Below, piece after piece: positions 56,211 to 64,000 of a DNA stretch of 64,000 bases (the first letter of the stretch is position 1; every line of letters starts with the position of its first letter). The translations under genes and the position numbers were made by a program. This DNA comes from Gammaproteobacteria bacterium (lineage in GTDB: Bacteria; Pseudomonadota; Gammaproteobacteria; Arenicellales; JAJDZL01), in contig JAJEHQ010000029.1 of assembly GCA_022823625.1 (NCBI GenBank), positions 1 to 64,000 of the forward strand, in the 5' to 3' direction. Under the pieces are notes generated by a model. The model saw only the letters and a program-made list of their open reading frames with translations. It ran no database searches and was not told the DNA's origin.

Positions 56211-56495
56211 TCAGCTGTTGTCGTCAGGTGTAATTGCTGTGAAATTCTGATGATCGTAAAGTTCAATCTTGTCGTCATCACCGATTATCTTCCCGGTACC
56301 GTTGGGCAGTTCCAACTGTAAAACAAAGTTAAGCTGAATCTCGACACCCTCTTTAATTGCAGCTTCTTTAATCTCCAGTCCAGTTGTGGGACCTGGTAGC
56401 ATTTTTACTTTGTGACTGTTTACTGTGATGATAACTGTATCTAGTTTCACATTTTCAACACGATCCTTGTTAATAACCATTCTTTCAGAATTCAT
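56211..56495 (-). CDS. Ubiquitin-like protein of the bacterial multiubiquitin type
   Basis: The 94-residue protein fits one beta-grasp domain: strand VIITVNSHKVKM, GPTTGLEIKEAAIKEGV helix region, FVLQLELPNGTGKII, DDDKIELYDHQNFTAI. This is the pattern of bacterial multiubiquitin-domain proteins encoded with E1, E2 and JAB genes. Only one copy is present, and the C-terminus is TPDDNS with no di-glycine, so processing or a non-glycine attachment would be needed. GGAG lies eight bases before the ATG. It heads the operon. Confidence 0.78.
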   Translation of the reverse strand: MNSERMVINKDRVENVKLDTVIITVNSHKVKMLPGPTTGLEIKEAAIKEGVEIQLNFVLQLELPNGTGKIIGDDDKIELYDHQNFTAITPDDNS

Positions 56496-56518
56496 ATTAG
56501 TTGCTCCATTGACATATA

Positions 56519-56578
56519 ATTGCTAACTAGCAATAGTATACTGTTTGCTAATTAGGATGTCAATTGCTTTTTAGCAAT
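56519..56578. promoter_or_regulatory. Three operator palindromes between the Ubl operon and the XRE gene
   Basis: Perfect palindromic arms ATTGCT-N4-AGCAAT occur at 56519-56534 and 56563-56578, and a half-matching copy (TTTGCT-N4-AGGATG) at 56544-56559. Centres are 25 and 19 bases apart. They fill the 129-base divergent gap, as expected for sites of the adjacent XRE regulator controlling both directions. Confidence 0.82.
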
Positions 56579-56624
56579 ATTTTTGATGTGCTGAGTATTT
56601 TCAAGAATCGCAGATTTAATTGTT

Positions 56625-56984
56625 ATGGCTGAACGTACAGAGTTTGATTTTGAAGCATTTTATAAAGCACTGAAAGCGACAGTTCTGGTACGCAATACCA
56701 ATTGGAAGGAAGTCAGCAGGCAAACAGGTGTATCGCAGACAACATTATCCAGAATGTCTAAGAGTCGTCAGCCTGACGCTGCCAGCCTCACAGCACTATC
56801 AGCGTGGTCTGGATTGAATCCGACAGAATTCACTACCACACCTAAGCATGAGAGAGAACCCATCGCTATGGTGACCAAGTTGCTGAGAGAGGACCCGAAT
56901 TTGGACAGCGCTGGTGCAGACGCTTTGGAAACAATAATTACAGCAGCATATGATCGATTCAAGCGTGCATCAGTAGATGATTAG
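56625..56984 (+). CDS. XRE-family helix-turn-helix regulator of the island
   Basis: The 119-residue protein has an HTH_XRE core (NWKEVSRQTGVSQTTLSRMSKSRQPDAASLTALSAW) at about 25-65 and a helical tail. It is divergent from the Ubl operon across the triple palindrome, so it probably represses that operon and itself. Its last codons overlap the convergent small gene by four bases. Confidence 0.87.
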   Translation: MAERTEFDFEAFYKALKATVLVRNTNWKEVSRQTGVSQTTLSRMSKSRQPDAASLTALSAWSGLNPTEFTTTPKHEREPIAMVTKLLREDPNLDSAGADALETIITAAYDRFKRASVDD

Positions 56985-57181
56985 TCAATAGGTTTCTTAG
57001 ATCGCGAAGCCGCTGGTAGCGAAAATCGCAACTCAATTACAGATTCCTGATTTTGTTTTATATCTTCGGTAATCTGTGGGATCGTTTCATTAAGCATATT
57101 TTTTTCATACTTCTCCAAATCATCGGGTTCAACAGGCTTAGCCTTGCATTTTTTGAGATAAGTTTTTAAACCCTTGTTCAT
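56981..57181 (-). CDS. Small hypothetical protein of the island
   Basis: The 66-residue lysine- and glutamate-rich protein (MNKGLKTYLKKCKAKPVEPDD) starts at an ATG preceded by GAGGAAGGAG. An upstream TTG at 57205 would extend it by eight residues. It lies 50 bases after the papain-fold gene on the same strand and is probably co-transcribed. No family is recognised; it may be an accessory or inhibitor of the peptidase. Confidence 0.6.
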   Translation of the reverse strand: MNKGLKTYLKKCKAKPVEPDDLEKYEKNMLNETIPQITEDIKQNQESVIELRFSLPAASRSKKPID

Positions 57182-57231
57182 ATCTCCTTCCTCGTCTTTA
57201 CTCAATCAGTACTTTGAAATCACGTTCAGTG

Positions 57232-58701
57232 CTACGCTCTTACCGGTCGAAGATTCGACTCGATTCGACTCATTGGAACATTTAATGAACGCTTAAGGTC
57301 CAAGAATTCAGCACCAATGGAAGCGGTTGACCGGTCAAACACAATTGCGATTTTTTCATTATGCGACAACCAAACAGGATTGTTATCTTTTGGACTCGCA
57401 GTTGCATCAATTATTGATCGTCCCGCAATATGTCCGTTAGCCCACTGACTACTAGTGGCGTATTCCACTACCCAGATGAATTGTGCAGAATTCAGACGCA
57501 TAATTAAACCTACTAATATCTCGCCCATCTGAGATCGGTTTTCATGGGCGAACCGTCTGAGTGCCGAGATTGTAGTAATAAAATATCTTCGCAGACAAAC
57601 TTCATCAGACGGTAGATTCAGATTTCTTACATGCAGTGAGTAAAGTGCCTGCTTGGAAATTGACTCCACCGCGTGTGCGGGATAGTAGATTTTTTCAGGA
57701 AGGGCTACAATGAATGCATCAAAATTTTTAGCTGTGTAGGTATCAGATTCTTCTTCGGTGCTCAAATTTACGCAGCTGTACGGCAACCGATTGTCATCTA
57801 TCGCAACAAAAGAGTTTACTTGCGACCATACGTGACAACTGCGAAGAGAACTATCTGTTGCCGCAGTGCGCCACTCGCAACCTGCAATTACAATTGCATG
57901 CTGATGGCTGTTAATTGCCACAAATAACGGAAATCCGGATTCGAGATAGGCGAGCAACTGGGCATTAAATATAGACTCTTGCTTCCGCTGTTTTACAACA
58001 ATTACAGGGAAGCAATCTGCGGCTTGAAAGATCCGTTCCGCTTCGTAAATGTCCAGTCCAAGTGACGGGGTAAGCCCACCGGGATTAAAAGGTGTAGCGA
58101 GCTCAGTAATGTCATGCATTAAAAATTCACGGTGTGGGGGAAAGCGCTCACTATAGTGGCGAAGGATTGCCCAGCACGAGACATGCGCACAGACAGTGAT
58201 ATCTGTGTGTTGGGCCATGGAAGGGAAACCCCAAACAAAAAGAGTATGGCCGAGCAGGTGAACTTGATGACACGACTGAATTACTTGCCCACGAGCGCCA
58301 ACTCGAATATCTGGGGATAAAACTGATCGACCGAGGGTTGCGAAATTGGTAGGGCGAAGAACAATATAACCAAAATAGTGATCACCTAACTCTTCGTCTG
58401 AACATTTCAAGTCCGTTCGAATTTCATCGAATTCCACACGTCCATCAAAGAAATGTAGCCTTACACAGTCATCTCGGTAAGGACGTCCCTTTTTCGCATA
58501 AAAGTTGTAAAACGTACTTCGATAGTCTTTATCTACGTAATGACGTTCTATCAGGATAAACTTTACAGCAGGTGCTATATGCTCTTTTAATTTCTCAGCT
58601 ATTACATTTGGTCCGAACTCTTCGTCCAGCAGATCAACCAGTTTTAAGTAGTCTTCGGGTTCACGGATTGCTAACCAATCGTAACTTTCCAAATGCGTCA
58701 T
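57232..58701 (-). CDS. Papain/C39-like cysteine peptidase-fold protein
   Basis: The 489-residue protein has an uncharacterised N-terminal region (1-150) and then a papain-type triad. Gln164 is followed by Cys171 in TDITVCAHVSCW, His268 in SHQHAIVIAG, and Asp302 in FVAIDDNRLPY. The order and the DDNRxPY ending resemble C39-like peptidases. A C-terminal third (about 350-489) has no recognised domain. No signal peptide, so it acts in the cytoplasm. Its position suggests a second protease, possibly a deconjugase or effector, for the Ubl pathway; this is inference. Confidence 0.68.
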   Translation of the reverse strand: MTHLESYDWLAIREPEDYLKLVDLLDEEFGPNVIAEKLKEHIAPAVKFILIERHYVDKDYRSTFYNFYAKKGRPYRDDCVRLHFFDGRVEFDEIRTDLKCSDEELGDHYFGYIVLRPTNFATLGRSVLSPDIRVGARGQVIQSCHQVHLLGHTLFVWGFPSMAQHTDITVCAHVSCWAILRHYSERFPPHREFLMHDITELATPFNPGGLTPSLGLDIYEAERIFQAADCFPVIVVKQRKQESIFNAQLLAYLESGFPLFVAINSHQHAIVIAGCEWRTAATDSSLRSCHVWSQVNSFVAIDDNRLPYSCVNLSTEEESDTYTAKNFDAFIVALPEKIYYPAHAVESISKQALYSLHVRNLNLPSDEVCLRRYFITTISALRRFAHENRSQMGEILVGLIMRLNSAQFIWVVEYATSSQWANGHIAGRSIIDATASPKDNNPVWLSHNEKIAIVFDRSTASIGAEFLDLKRSLNVPMSRIESNLRPVRA

Positions 58702-58795
58702 CCCATTGAAGAAATTCCTCTAGCAACTATTGATATGTAGGATTATAAACTTGGACTAGCTACTGTCATTTGTTTTAAAACCTGCTAAAAGTTAA

Positions 58796-59290
58796 ATTGG
58801 ATTTTGCGCGGTACCTCGGCAAAACTACCCCGCGGAGTTGAAGATTATTCTGAAATCGTTGGACAGGGAGCGACCCAAGGGATGGTTGGAGATGGATGCC
58901 GCCATCCGGAACCTCAACGATGAGGAACGAGATACTCTTTCGAAGTGCATCACTAGCCTGAAGGTAACGCTGGGACGGCACAAATACCGCCGAATGCTGT
59001 TCTTCAACGGGATACGTTTACAGGTATGGGTATGTGCAAGTGGCTGGTTGCCTCCGAAACAGGAAGTGCGTCGTCAAGCGGAGGTAGCATGTTTAGTAAC
59101 GGAGATGCAGCAGACTCAAGTGCTTTGTTTAATTTTCAACAGAAAAAGGAAGCTGAGCAACGTTGCTTGTATGTACTTTGCAGCACCGAGTAAGAACCGA
59201 AGCGACTACTTTGAGTTGGAGAGACTAGCGACCACGCAGCGGGCTAGAACAGTTAGCAGTCAGAACCTAGCGAGAGTGCGTTGGGACTAG
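58796..59290 (+). CDS. Hypothetical protein or remnant divergent from the papain-fold gene
   Basis: The frame opens at 58796 without an ATG; the first usable start is a TTG at 58838 (150 residues) with a poor ribosome-binding site. The first 115 residues look protein-like (ILKSLDRERPKGWLEMDAAI), but the last 35 are compositionally unlike coding sequence. It may be the C-terminal remnant of a larger gene. No family is recognised. Confidence 0.35.
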   Translation: MGFCAVPRQNYPAELKIILKSLDRERPKGWLEMDAAIRNLNDEERDTLSKCITSLKVTLGRHKYRRMLFFNGIRLQVWVCASGWLPPKQEVRRQAEVACLVTEMQQTQVLCLIFNRKRKLSNVACMYFAAPSKNRSDYFELERLATTQRARTVSSQNLARVRWD

Positions 59291-59367
59291 CGATGAATTA
59301 CTTGTACTACTACAATTGTGTTTGAGCCAGTAGGTGTTGCCAACATTTCTGAGTTAGGTGTATATCA

Positions 59368-60390
59368 ATGAACGACAAACAACACTGTTTAATTTGGAAC
59401 ACTCCCGCTTCGGTTCTAACTACTAGCAACGGCCTAAGTTCGAAATGGAATTCACCCCGAGTTGGAGGTGAATACGCACATTCTGTAGATGTGGAAGATC
59501 AAATTAAGGAACTAGAAGATTGCGACAAGGTAAAACTCACTACTTGGCTGATAGAACAACGGAATTTCGGAATTCAGACACCAAAAATCACCGGTGACGT
59601 GATTTCAATGGTTCAACAAAGGAAAATTTCTGTCGTCAACGAGCGGACAGACAAAATTCTCAAATTTTTGGAAGCCATCTCACCGAGTGCAGGGCGAAAT
59701 TTTTCCATCCAATGTTTGGTCGGTTTGGGTTATGAACTAGACCCAACTCTAATGGAAAAAAGTTATGCAAACTATTTTGATCTATTGTGTCAATCGGAAT
59801 CAGTAGACTACACGGAACTAGAATTTCTTTTCGATTTTTTACAAAGAAGCGGCTATCTCGAATTTCGGGAACACCGGGGAGAGTTGTTCTTCCAATTTAC
59901 TGTGGAAGGATACCAGCGTTTGGAAAAAATATCGCAAATAAATTCTGCATCGTCAAATGCCTTTGTAGCAATGTGGTTTGACAATTCTCTAATGGATGCA
60001 TGGGAAAAAGGTTTTGAGCCAGCAATCTCCGATGCTGGATACAAACCCGTTCGGATAGATCAAATAGAGCATATTGATAGAATTGACGATCGGATAATCG
60101 CTGAAATTCGGCGATCACGGTTTGTAGTCGCTGATTTCACTCACAGAATATTTGATGCCGATTACCCACCAGAAGCGTGCGGGGCACGTGGCGGGGTCTA
60201 CTACGAAGCAGGCTATGCTCATGGTCTTGGTATTGATGTAATCTTTACATGTCGTAAAGACTTAATAAAACTCCTTCATTTCGATACACAACAGTACAAC
60301 CACATAAGCTGGGAAGCTCCAGATGACTTAAGAACCGCTTTAACTGCAAGGATTGCTGCTGTAATTGGAGATGGCCCACTTAAACAATAG
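59368..60390 (+). CDS. Nucleoside 2-deoxyribosyltransferase/TIR-like effector protein
   Basis: The 340-residue protein has an N-terminal region resembling a degenerate zinc ribbon (CLIWNTPA, SPRVGGEY), a helical or winged-helix middle (100-190) and a C-terminal domain from 197. That domain has the Rossmann-like order of nucleoside deoxyribosyltransferases: FVAMWFD, RIIAEIRRSRFVVADFT, and GGVYYEAGYAHGLGIDVIFTC with candidate nucleophile Glu280. Related folds act as NAD- or nucleotide-cleaving effectors in antiviral systems. Its role as effector for this island is inferred from position. Confidence 0.65.
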   Translation: MNDKQHCLIWNTPASVLTTSNGLSSKWNSPRVGGEYAHSVDVEDQIKELEDCDKVKLTTWLIEQRNFGIQTPKITGDVISMVQQRKISVVNERTDKILKFLEAISPSAGRNFSIQCLVGLGYELDPTLMEKSYANYFDLLCQSESVDYTELEFLFDFLQRSGYLEFREHRGELFFQFTVEGYQRLEKISQINSASSNAFVAMWFDNSLMDAWEKGFEPAISDAGYKPVRIDQIEHIDRIDDRIIAEIRRSRFVVADFTHRIFDADYPPEACGARGGVYYEAGYAHGLGIDVIFTCRKDLIKLLHFDTQQYNHISWEAPDDLRTALTARIAAVIGDGPLKQ

Positions 60391-60554
60391 TCAATAGCAA
60401 CTACTCGCCGACTCTTATTTTGTTGAGTAGTTTGGTCTGAATCTAATTCTAAATAAAAACAGGATAACTTTTTCGTTTTACAGTGCGGCGTTAGGTAGAT
60501 GCGAAGTGGTTAATCACACCCCATAGCTTGTCGTCGCCGAAAACCCTTGATCGA

Positions 60555-60680
60555 ATGTCTTTGTTCGATCTATACCGCGTCGCTGACAGCTTGCAAGATG
60601 ACAAACTTCTCAAAGGGTTGCTCAATCAAATAGGTTGGTCTATCGAAGATCTGAGACGGTTGAAACTAATTAAACGTTGA
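60555..60680 (+). CDS. Short ORF of 41 residues
   Basis: MSLFDLYRVADSLQDDKLLK and 21 further residues make a compact amphipathic helix-rich peptide ending KLIKR. It ends about 20 bases before a hairpin. No clear ribosome-binding site is seen. It could be a small protein or the tail of a lost gene. Confidence 0.35.
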   Translation: MSLFDLYRVADSLQDDKLLKGLLNQIGWSIEDLRRLKLIKR

Positions 60681-60696
60681 TAATTTTTTTCAAAAG

Positions 60697-60736
60697 AAAA
60701 AGGGGGTGACCACTATTCCAGGGGCACCCTTTTCTT
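60697..60736. terminator. Bidirectional terminator-like hairpin
   Basis: AAGGGGGTG (60700-60708) pairs with CACCCTTTT (60725-60733) using two G-U pairs. T-runs follow in both directions. It lies between the short plus-strand ORF and a minus-strand pseudogene. Confidence 0.6.
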
Positions 60737-60768
60737 ATTCAGCGCAGCCACTCTGCACAAAATAGAGT

Positions 60769-61221
60769 TCAGCAATATCTGGATAACGTTGCTACAGCTA
60801 TAGAAAGATCGTCAATAAAAGAAATGGTCTCGTTGGGAGTAAGCGCATCGTTGTAGACAACAGTTATAGTTTCCAACACTACATAATAAGAACGGATATC
60901 GAACTCAAATTGAAGTTCTTCCGTTTTTAAACCAGGTAGAACCACAGTCAGTGAATTCCGACCCTCTTTGAATTCTAAATCTGTTTTGGTATTGGTGCGG
61001 GTACCAGCATCCACCGTAGCGTCAGTAAAATTATCCAGACAGTTTAGAAAATAGCCTAAGCTAATTCCTCAAGGTCATCTGCACCTGGACGCAGGAGCAT
61101 GAGTTTGTTATAGACTCCGCCAGTCCTCGCTTGTACCTTACCCGTTTTCCGATTGAGCGTATGCCGTTTGCAGAGCAACAATAAAAGCAAACGTACAAAC
61201 TTTCAAAATACGAGTTTTCAT
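60769..61221 (-). pseudogene. Broken gene for a small exported protein
   Basis: On the minus strand, an ATG at 61221 with GGAG upstream starts a clear signal peptide (MKTRILKVCTFAFIVALQTA, then YAQSENG) that hits a TAA at 61138. A one-base shift continues with KVQARTGGVYNKLMLLRPGADDLEELA. A second shift enters the 81-codon frame ending at 60769 (DLEFKEGRNSLTVVLPGLKTEEL). Three frames that join end to end point to one gene with two frameshifts. Function unknown. Confidence 0.5.
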
Positions 61222-61444
61222 AAGCTGCTCCAATAACTTCAGACCAGAATAAAGAACATTGTAGAATAAAGAATGCAAACATTTTGCGGTTTCCCGTGAG
61301 TCGGGTTACCCATCGAATACAACAGCCTTTGAAGGCAAAGGGTAGCTCCCTGAGCCAGGTGAATACATGGGAACTTCTTTACCGCAAGATGTTTGCAACG
61401 GCCCGGCACCCTTTGCCGAGTCGCAACAACTTGGGGAGGGATCT

Positions 61445-61825
61445 ATGAAACGCCTGACTATCATAATCATTTCATTTCTTCTAACCGGATGTCTGGCAGC
61501 AACTGCAAAAAACGTCCGCCAATCTGATCTTGATGCTTGGGTGGGAGTACCTGTTAAAGCTTTAGACGTACATCCCATGTTTCTGACGATGCGTTTGGAA
61601 CGCTCATTTACAGAGGATGGTCTTGAAATCCGCAATTACGTCAACGAAGGGACCCGAAATATATGTACAACGATAGGGTACAACCTGGTTTGCAAAGAAC
61701 AAAGTGGTGGATGTCACAACATTTTCTATATTCATGATGGATATGTCATGGAATACAGACCGACCGGTGCAGGCGGGGCTCGTTGCTACACGGATGAACG
61801 TACAAGACCGCAGGGGGTGTGGTAA
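61445..61825 (+). CDS. Small lipoprotein
   Basis: The 126-residue protein has a lipoprotein signal with the lipobox LTGC (cysteine near residue 16). Four downstream cysteines (including CTTIGYNLVC and GGCHN) could form disulfides. A strong GGGGAGGG site precedes the ATG at 61445. The body (DLDAWVGVPVKALDVHPMF) resembles small proteobacterial lipoproteins of unknown role. It is one base from the next gene. Confidence 0.72.
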   Translation: MKRLTIIIISFLLTGCLAATAKNVRQSDLDAWVGVPVKALDVHPMFLTMRLERSFTEDGLEIRNYVNEGTRNICTTIGYNLVCKEQSGGCHNIFYIHDGYVMEYRPTGAGGARCYTDERTRPQGVW

Positions 61826-61826
61826 G

Positions 61827-62389
61827 GTGAATACAAAAAGTTGCGCTTCCATTACAATCCTAATCATAGTTGTACTTGTCTGTTCTTCAGTTTTGGCTTC
61901 TGAAGAAGATCGCATTAAAAGAGCAATGGAAGCGATAGAAATAGAAATTGACAGGGAGATTGAGATAGACAGAAAAATGTTTCAGTTGTGGAACGATTGC
62001 AAGCCTGTTGGAATTTACGTTGAAACTCGATTTGAAGGAGAATCCGGACATACCGGTATTTCTCAACTAACTGAAGACTACGTAAAATGGTTGTAATGAA
62101 CCAACTGATTGAATCCGGTTTGCACGATTCCGTTTCTGAATATCCAGATACGTTATTTGCAATAGAATCGCATACGACTAAAGACTTGAGATACATGTAC
62201 ATCCAAATAAGCCTGAACAAGGGTTTTGAAACCGACTATACCTTTATCACAGGTTATTTTGCCAAGACATGGTACAAAGGAGGGTTGTTCCATACTTTCA
62301 GTGATCCAGAAATTGTTATGTACGTAATTTCTAAACTGGTGGAACAATTCATCGATGAATACCTTCGGGTAAATGCTGAATCATGCTGA
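61827..62389 (+). pseudogene. Exported protein gene split by a one-base frameshift
   Basis: A GTG at 61827 starts a signal peptide (ITILIIVVLVCSSVLA) and a mature part with LWNDCKPVGIYVE and LTEDYVKW, then stops at 62096. The next frame, from 62087, continues with LIESGLHDS, MYIQISLNKGF and EYLRVNAESC. I recall small periplasmic proteins with exactly this order (LWN-C-P-G, GLT, ESRL, LYV-V, YLRVN) in one chain. A missing A in the AAAA run at about 62083-62086 would join them. Alternatively two coupled genes are present. Confidence 0.62.
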
Positions 62390-62424
62390 GGAATATAAAG
62401 TGAAATATTTTAAAAAACAATAAG

Positions 62425-62545
62425 TTAAGTTTTCTCTTTCAGTTCTTCGGCGAGTCTTTCAAACAATGGGTGAAGTGATTCCGATCGACGAACGAGACCA
62501 ATTGTTTCGGAGAACCTCTCGTGCATTAATTCCGCTTGTTCGAGT
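62425..62545 (-). pseudogene. C-terminal remnant of a LysR-like regulator
   Basis: On the minus strand a 40-codon frame without start reads LEQAELMHERFSETIGLVRR followed by SESLHPLFERLAEELKEKT. The IGLV.R....L.P....F...L.E pattern resembles the end of LysR-family effector domains. The preceding in-frame stop shows the rest is gone. Confidence 0.35.
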
Positions 62546-62642
62546 TAGAAATAGCTATCTGTTTTAAATACGTTTCAGCGGTACGCAATCCAACCGGACA
62601 GCAGTTTTCACGGTTGGATGAAAGTTTTCATGCAATGAAACT

Positions 62643-62677
62643 ACCGTCACCTGAAGCAGCATGCAACAGGTGACGGT
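62643..62677. other. Perfect inverted repeat near the right island border
   Basis: ACCGTCACCTG and CAGGTGACGGT (11 bases each) flank a 13-base loop. No T-run follows, so it is not a standard terminator. It lies about 170 bases before the end of the symporter gene. Confidence 0.7.
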
Positions 62678-62850
62678 CTATGGACAAGTTTTCCAGTGAC
62701 TTGCGAAAATTGGCTTCAACTGCCAGAACCCGGAATGATGTCCGAGTACGGAACTTCGGTAGTCAAAGATTGTGACTCCGGTTTCCATGACATACTCAAT
62801 TGCATGAAGCCAATTCTCGCTTATTACCAGTCGAACTACGGACTCAGTCT

Positions 62851-64000
62851 TTACGACCCGGCGTTCAATTTGCGGTAATTTACAATTTCACCACTCTTCA
62901 CACGGGCGAAATAAGAATCCATCTCCTTCTTGACAATTGGTGCTAGAAAGTAGATTCCCAGAATATTGGGAATGGCCATTGCGAAAATCATTGCATCAGA
63001 GAAATCGAGGACCGAGGTCAAAGGAATTGAGCATCCAATCACCACGAAAATGCAGAATATGACTTTGAAGCTAATATCTGTCGCCTTTGACTCCCCAAAG
63101 CAATAAGTCCACCCCTTGAGTCCATAGTAGGACCAGGAAATCATTGTCGAGAATGCAAAAAGCACCACAGCCAATGCGAGTGGAGTTGGGAACCATGCGA
63201 CTGATCTCATCATCGCTTCGGATGTCAATCCAACGCCAGTGAGATGTGACACTGTTGGGTCGCCGTATACTGTCGTAAGGATCACTAGCGCAGTAATCGT
63301 ACAAATAACGACTGTATCGATAAAGGGTTCAAGCAATGAAACCAGCCCTTCAGTGACTGGTTCTTTTGTTCGAACTGCCGAATGCGCAATTGCTGCCGAA
63401 CCAATGCCTGCTTCGTTTGAAAATGCAGCACGTTGAAAACCGAGAATCAAGACCCCGATGAATCCACCGGCCATACCTTCAGGACTAAACGCATTAGTGA
63501 AGATGGAAGAGATGGCAAACGGTATGCGGTCGAAATTCATTCCCAGCACAATAAGGGCACCGATCACATAGATGATTGCCATGAATGGCACGACTTTTTC
63601 AGTCACCTTTGCGATGCTCTTGATTCCGCCTATGATGACGACACCAACCAAAACGGCAAATACAAGACCGAACAACCATCCTTTGCCTACCAACCAGCTA
63701 TTTTCGCCGCCGGTGACATTGACAAATTGAACATACGCCTGATTGGCCTGAAACATGTTGCCAGCACCCAGACAACCAAATACAACCGTAATGGCGAAGA
63801 ATATTGCAAGGACTTTACCAAGTGAAGGTTTTCCGAGTTCAGCCAGTCCTTTTTTCAAAGAGTACATCGGACCACCTGAGACTGACCCATCAGGATTCTC
63901 ATTTCGGTATTTAACACCCAACGTACATTCGCAGAACTTACTTGACATGCCCAGCAGGCCTGCCACAATCATCCAGAAAACAGCGCCTGGGCCGCCCAAG
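62851..64000 (-). CDS. AGCS sodium:alanine/glycine symporter (N-terminus outside the window)
   Basis: The 382 visible residues are the C-terminal four fifths of an alanine/glycine:cation symporter. They include [42 protein letters not shown], the [20 protein letters not shown] signature, and about nine membrane segments. It imports alanine or glycine with sodium, which fits the alanine-based catabolism nearby. The frame runs off the right edge without a start; the terminal TTG is internal. Confidence 0.92.
   Translation of the reverse strand, partial: LGGPGAVFWMIVAGLLGMSSKFCECTLGVKYRNENPDGSVSGGPMYSLKKGLAELGKPSLGKVLAIFFAITVVFGCLGAGNMFQANQAYVQFVNVTGGENSWLVGKGWLFGLVFAVLVGVVIIGGIKSIAKVTEKVVPFMAIIYVIGALIVLGMNFDRIPFAISSIFTNAFSPEGMAGGFIGVLILGFQRAAFSNEAGIGSAAIAHSAVRTKEPVTEGLVSLLEPFIDTVVICTITALVILTTVYGDPTVSHLTGVGLTSEAMMRSVAWFPTPLALAVVLFAFSTMISWSYYGLKGWTYCFGESKATDISFKVIFCIFVVIGCSIPLTSVLDFSDAMIFAMAIPNILGIYFLAPIVKKEMDSYFARVKSGEIVNYRKLNAGS

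Noticed and set aside
54428..60390. A CBASS operon
   Set aside because: E1, E2 and JAB-like domains are present, but no CD-NTase is recognised; the Ubl gene points to a separate conjugation pathway.
61306..61635. A 109-codon minus-strand frame opposite the lipoprotein gene
   Set aside because: It is antisense to a gene with a strong ribosome-binding site and lipobox, and is arginine/serine-rich as expected of a shadow frame.

Overview
The window looks like a chromosome segment of a marine or host-associated gammaproteobacterium. This is inferred from gene content: DjlA, SohB, a gamma-type GlnS and GltX, and a cluster for taurine, DMSP-type and N-methyl compound catabolism. Base composition is moderate. 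ATG starts dominate, with several GTG and TTG starts. No species can be named from the sequence alone.

Bases 1-9690. The left edge holds the tail of an IS4-like transposase, then djlA, a quinone oxidoreductase and moeA. A minus-strand thiamine salvage operon follows, headed by a TPP riboswitch (about 9585-9670): thiM, thiE, thiD, an orphan TRAP binding protein, and a ThiZ/ThiX/ThiY-type ABC importer. tenA at 13.7-14.4 kb belongs to the same salvage logic. Bases 10.0-11.6 kb hold a hipBA toxin-antitoxin module with three evenly spaced operator palindromes.

Bases 11.7-28 kb are metabolic: an exported intradiol dioxygenase-like protein, an enolase-superfamily dehydratase, an MBL hydrolase, an EamA transporter, a class V aminotransferase, an Ada/Ogt-like repair regulator, an 815-residue dimethylglycine dehydrogenase-like flavoprotein, a class III transaminase, AlaX, a GFA protein, a citrate synthase, HutF and a DmdA-like demethylase. 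Bases 28-43.5 kb hold pta-xsc-ald on the minus strand. Divergent from them run an omega-transaminase, a PotFGHI-like ABC transporter and a core-MetE-like methyltransferase. After an isolated AAA+ ATPase comes mmsA. Together these would take taurine to sulfoacetaldehyde, acetyl phosphate and acetyl-CoA, recycling alanine to pyruvate, and take beta-alanine to malonate semialdehyde and acetyl-CoA.

Bases 43.6-52.0 kb are housekeeping: panC, a quinone reductase, a gamma carbonic anhydrase, sohB, a VOC protein, glnS, gshB, gltX and tRNA-Ala(GGC) with its terminator.

Bases 52.1-62.8 kb, directly after the tRNA, form an accessory island full of decay and defence-type genes. It holds an IS481-like remnant, an Mrr-like endonuclease with one in-frame stop at its catalytic motif, and a compact ubiquitin-like conjugation operon (Ubl, E2-like, JAB-E1 fusion). 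An XRE regulator is divergent from that operon across three operator palindromes. A papain-fold peptidase gene, a nucleoside deoxyribosyltransferase/TIR-like effector and several small or broken secreted proteins follow. This is the most likely place for an undescribed system. The right edge is an incomplete AGCS sodium:amino-acid symporter.
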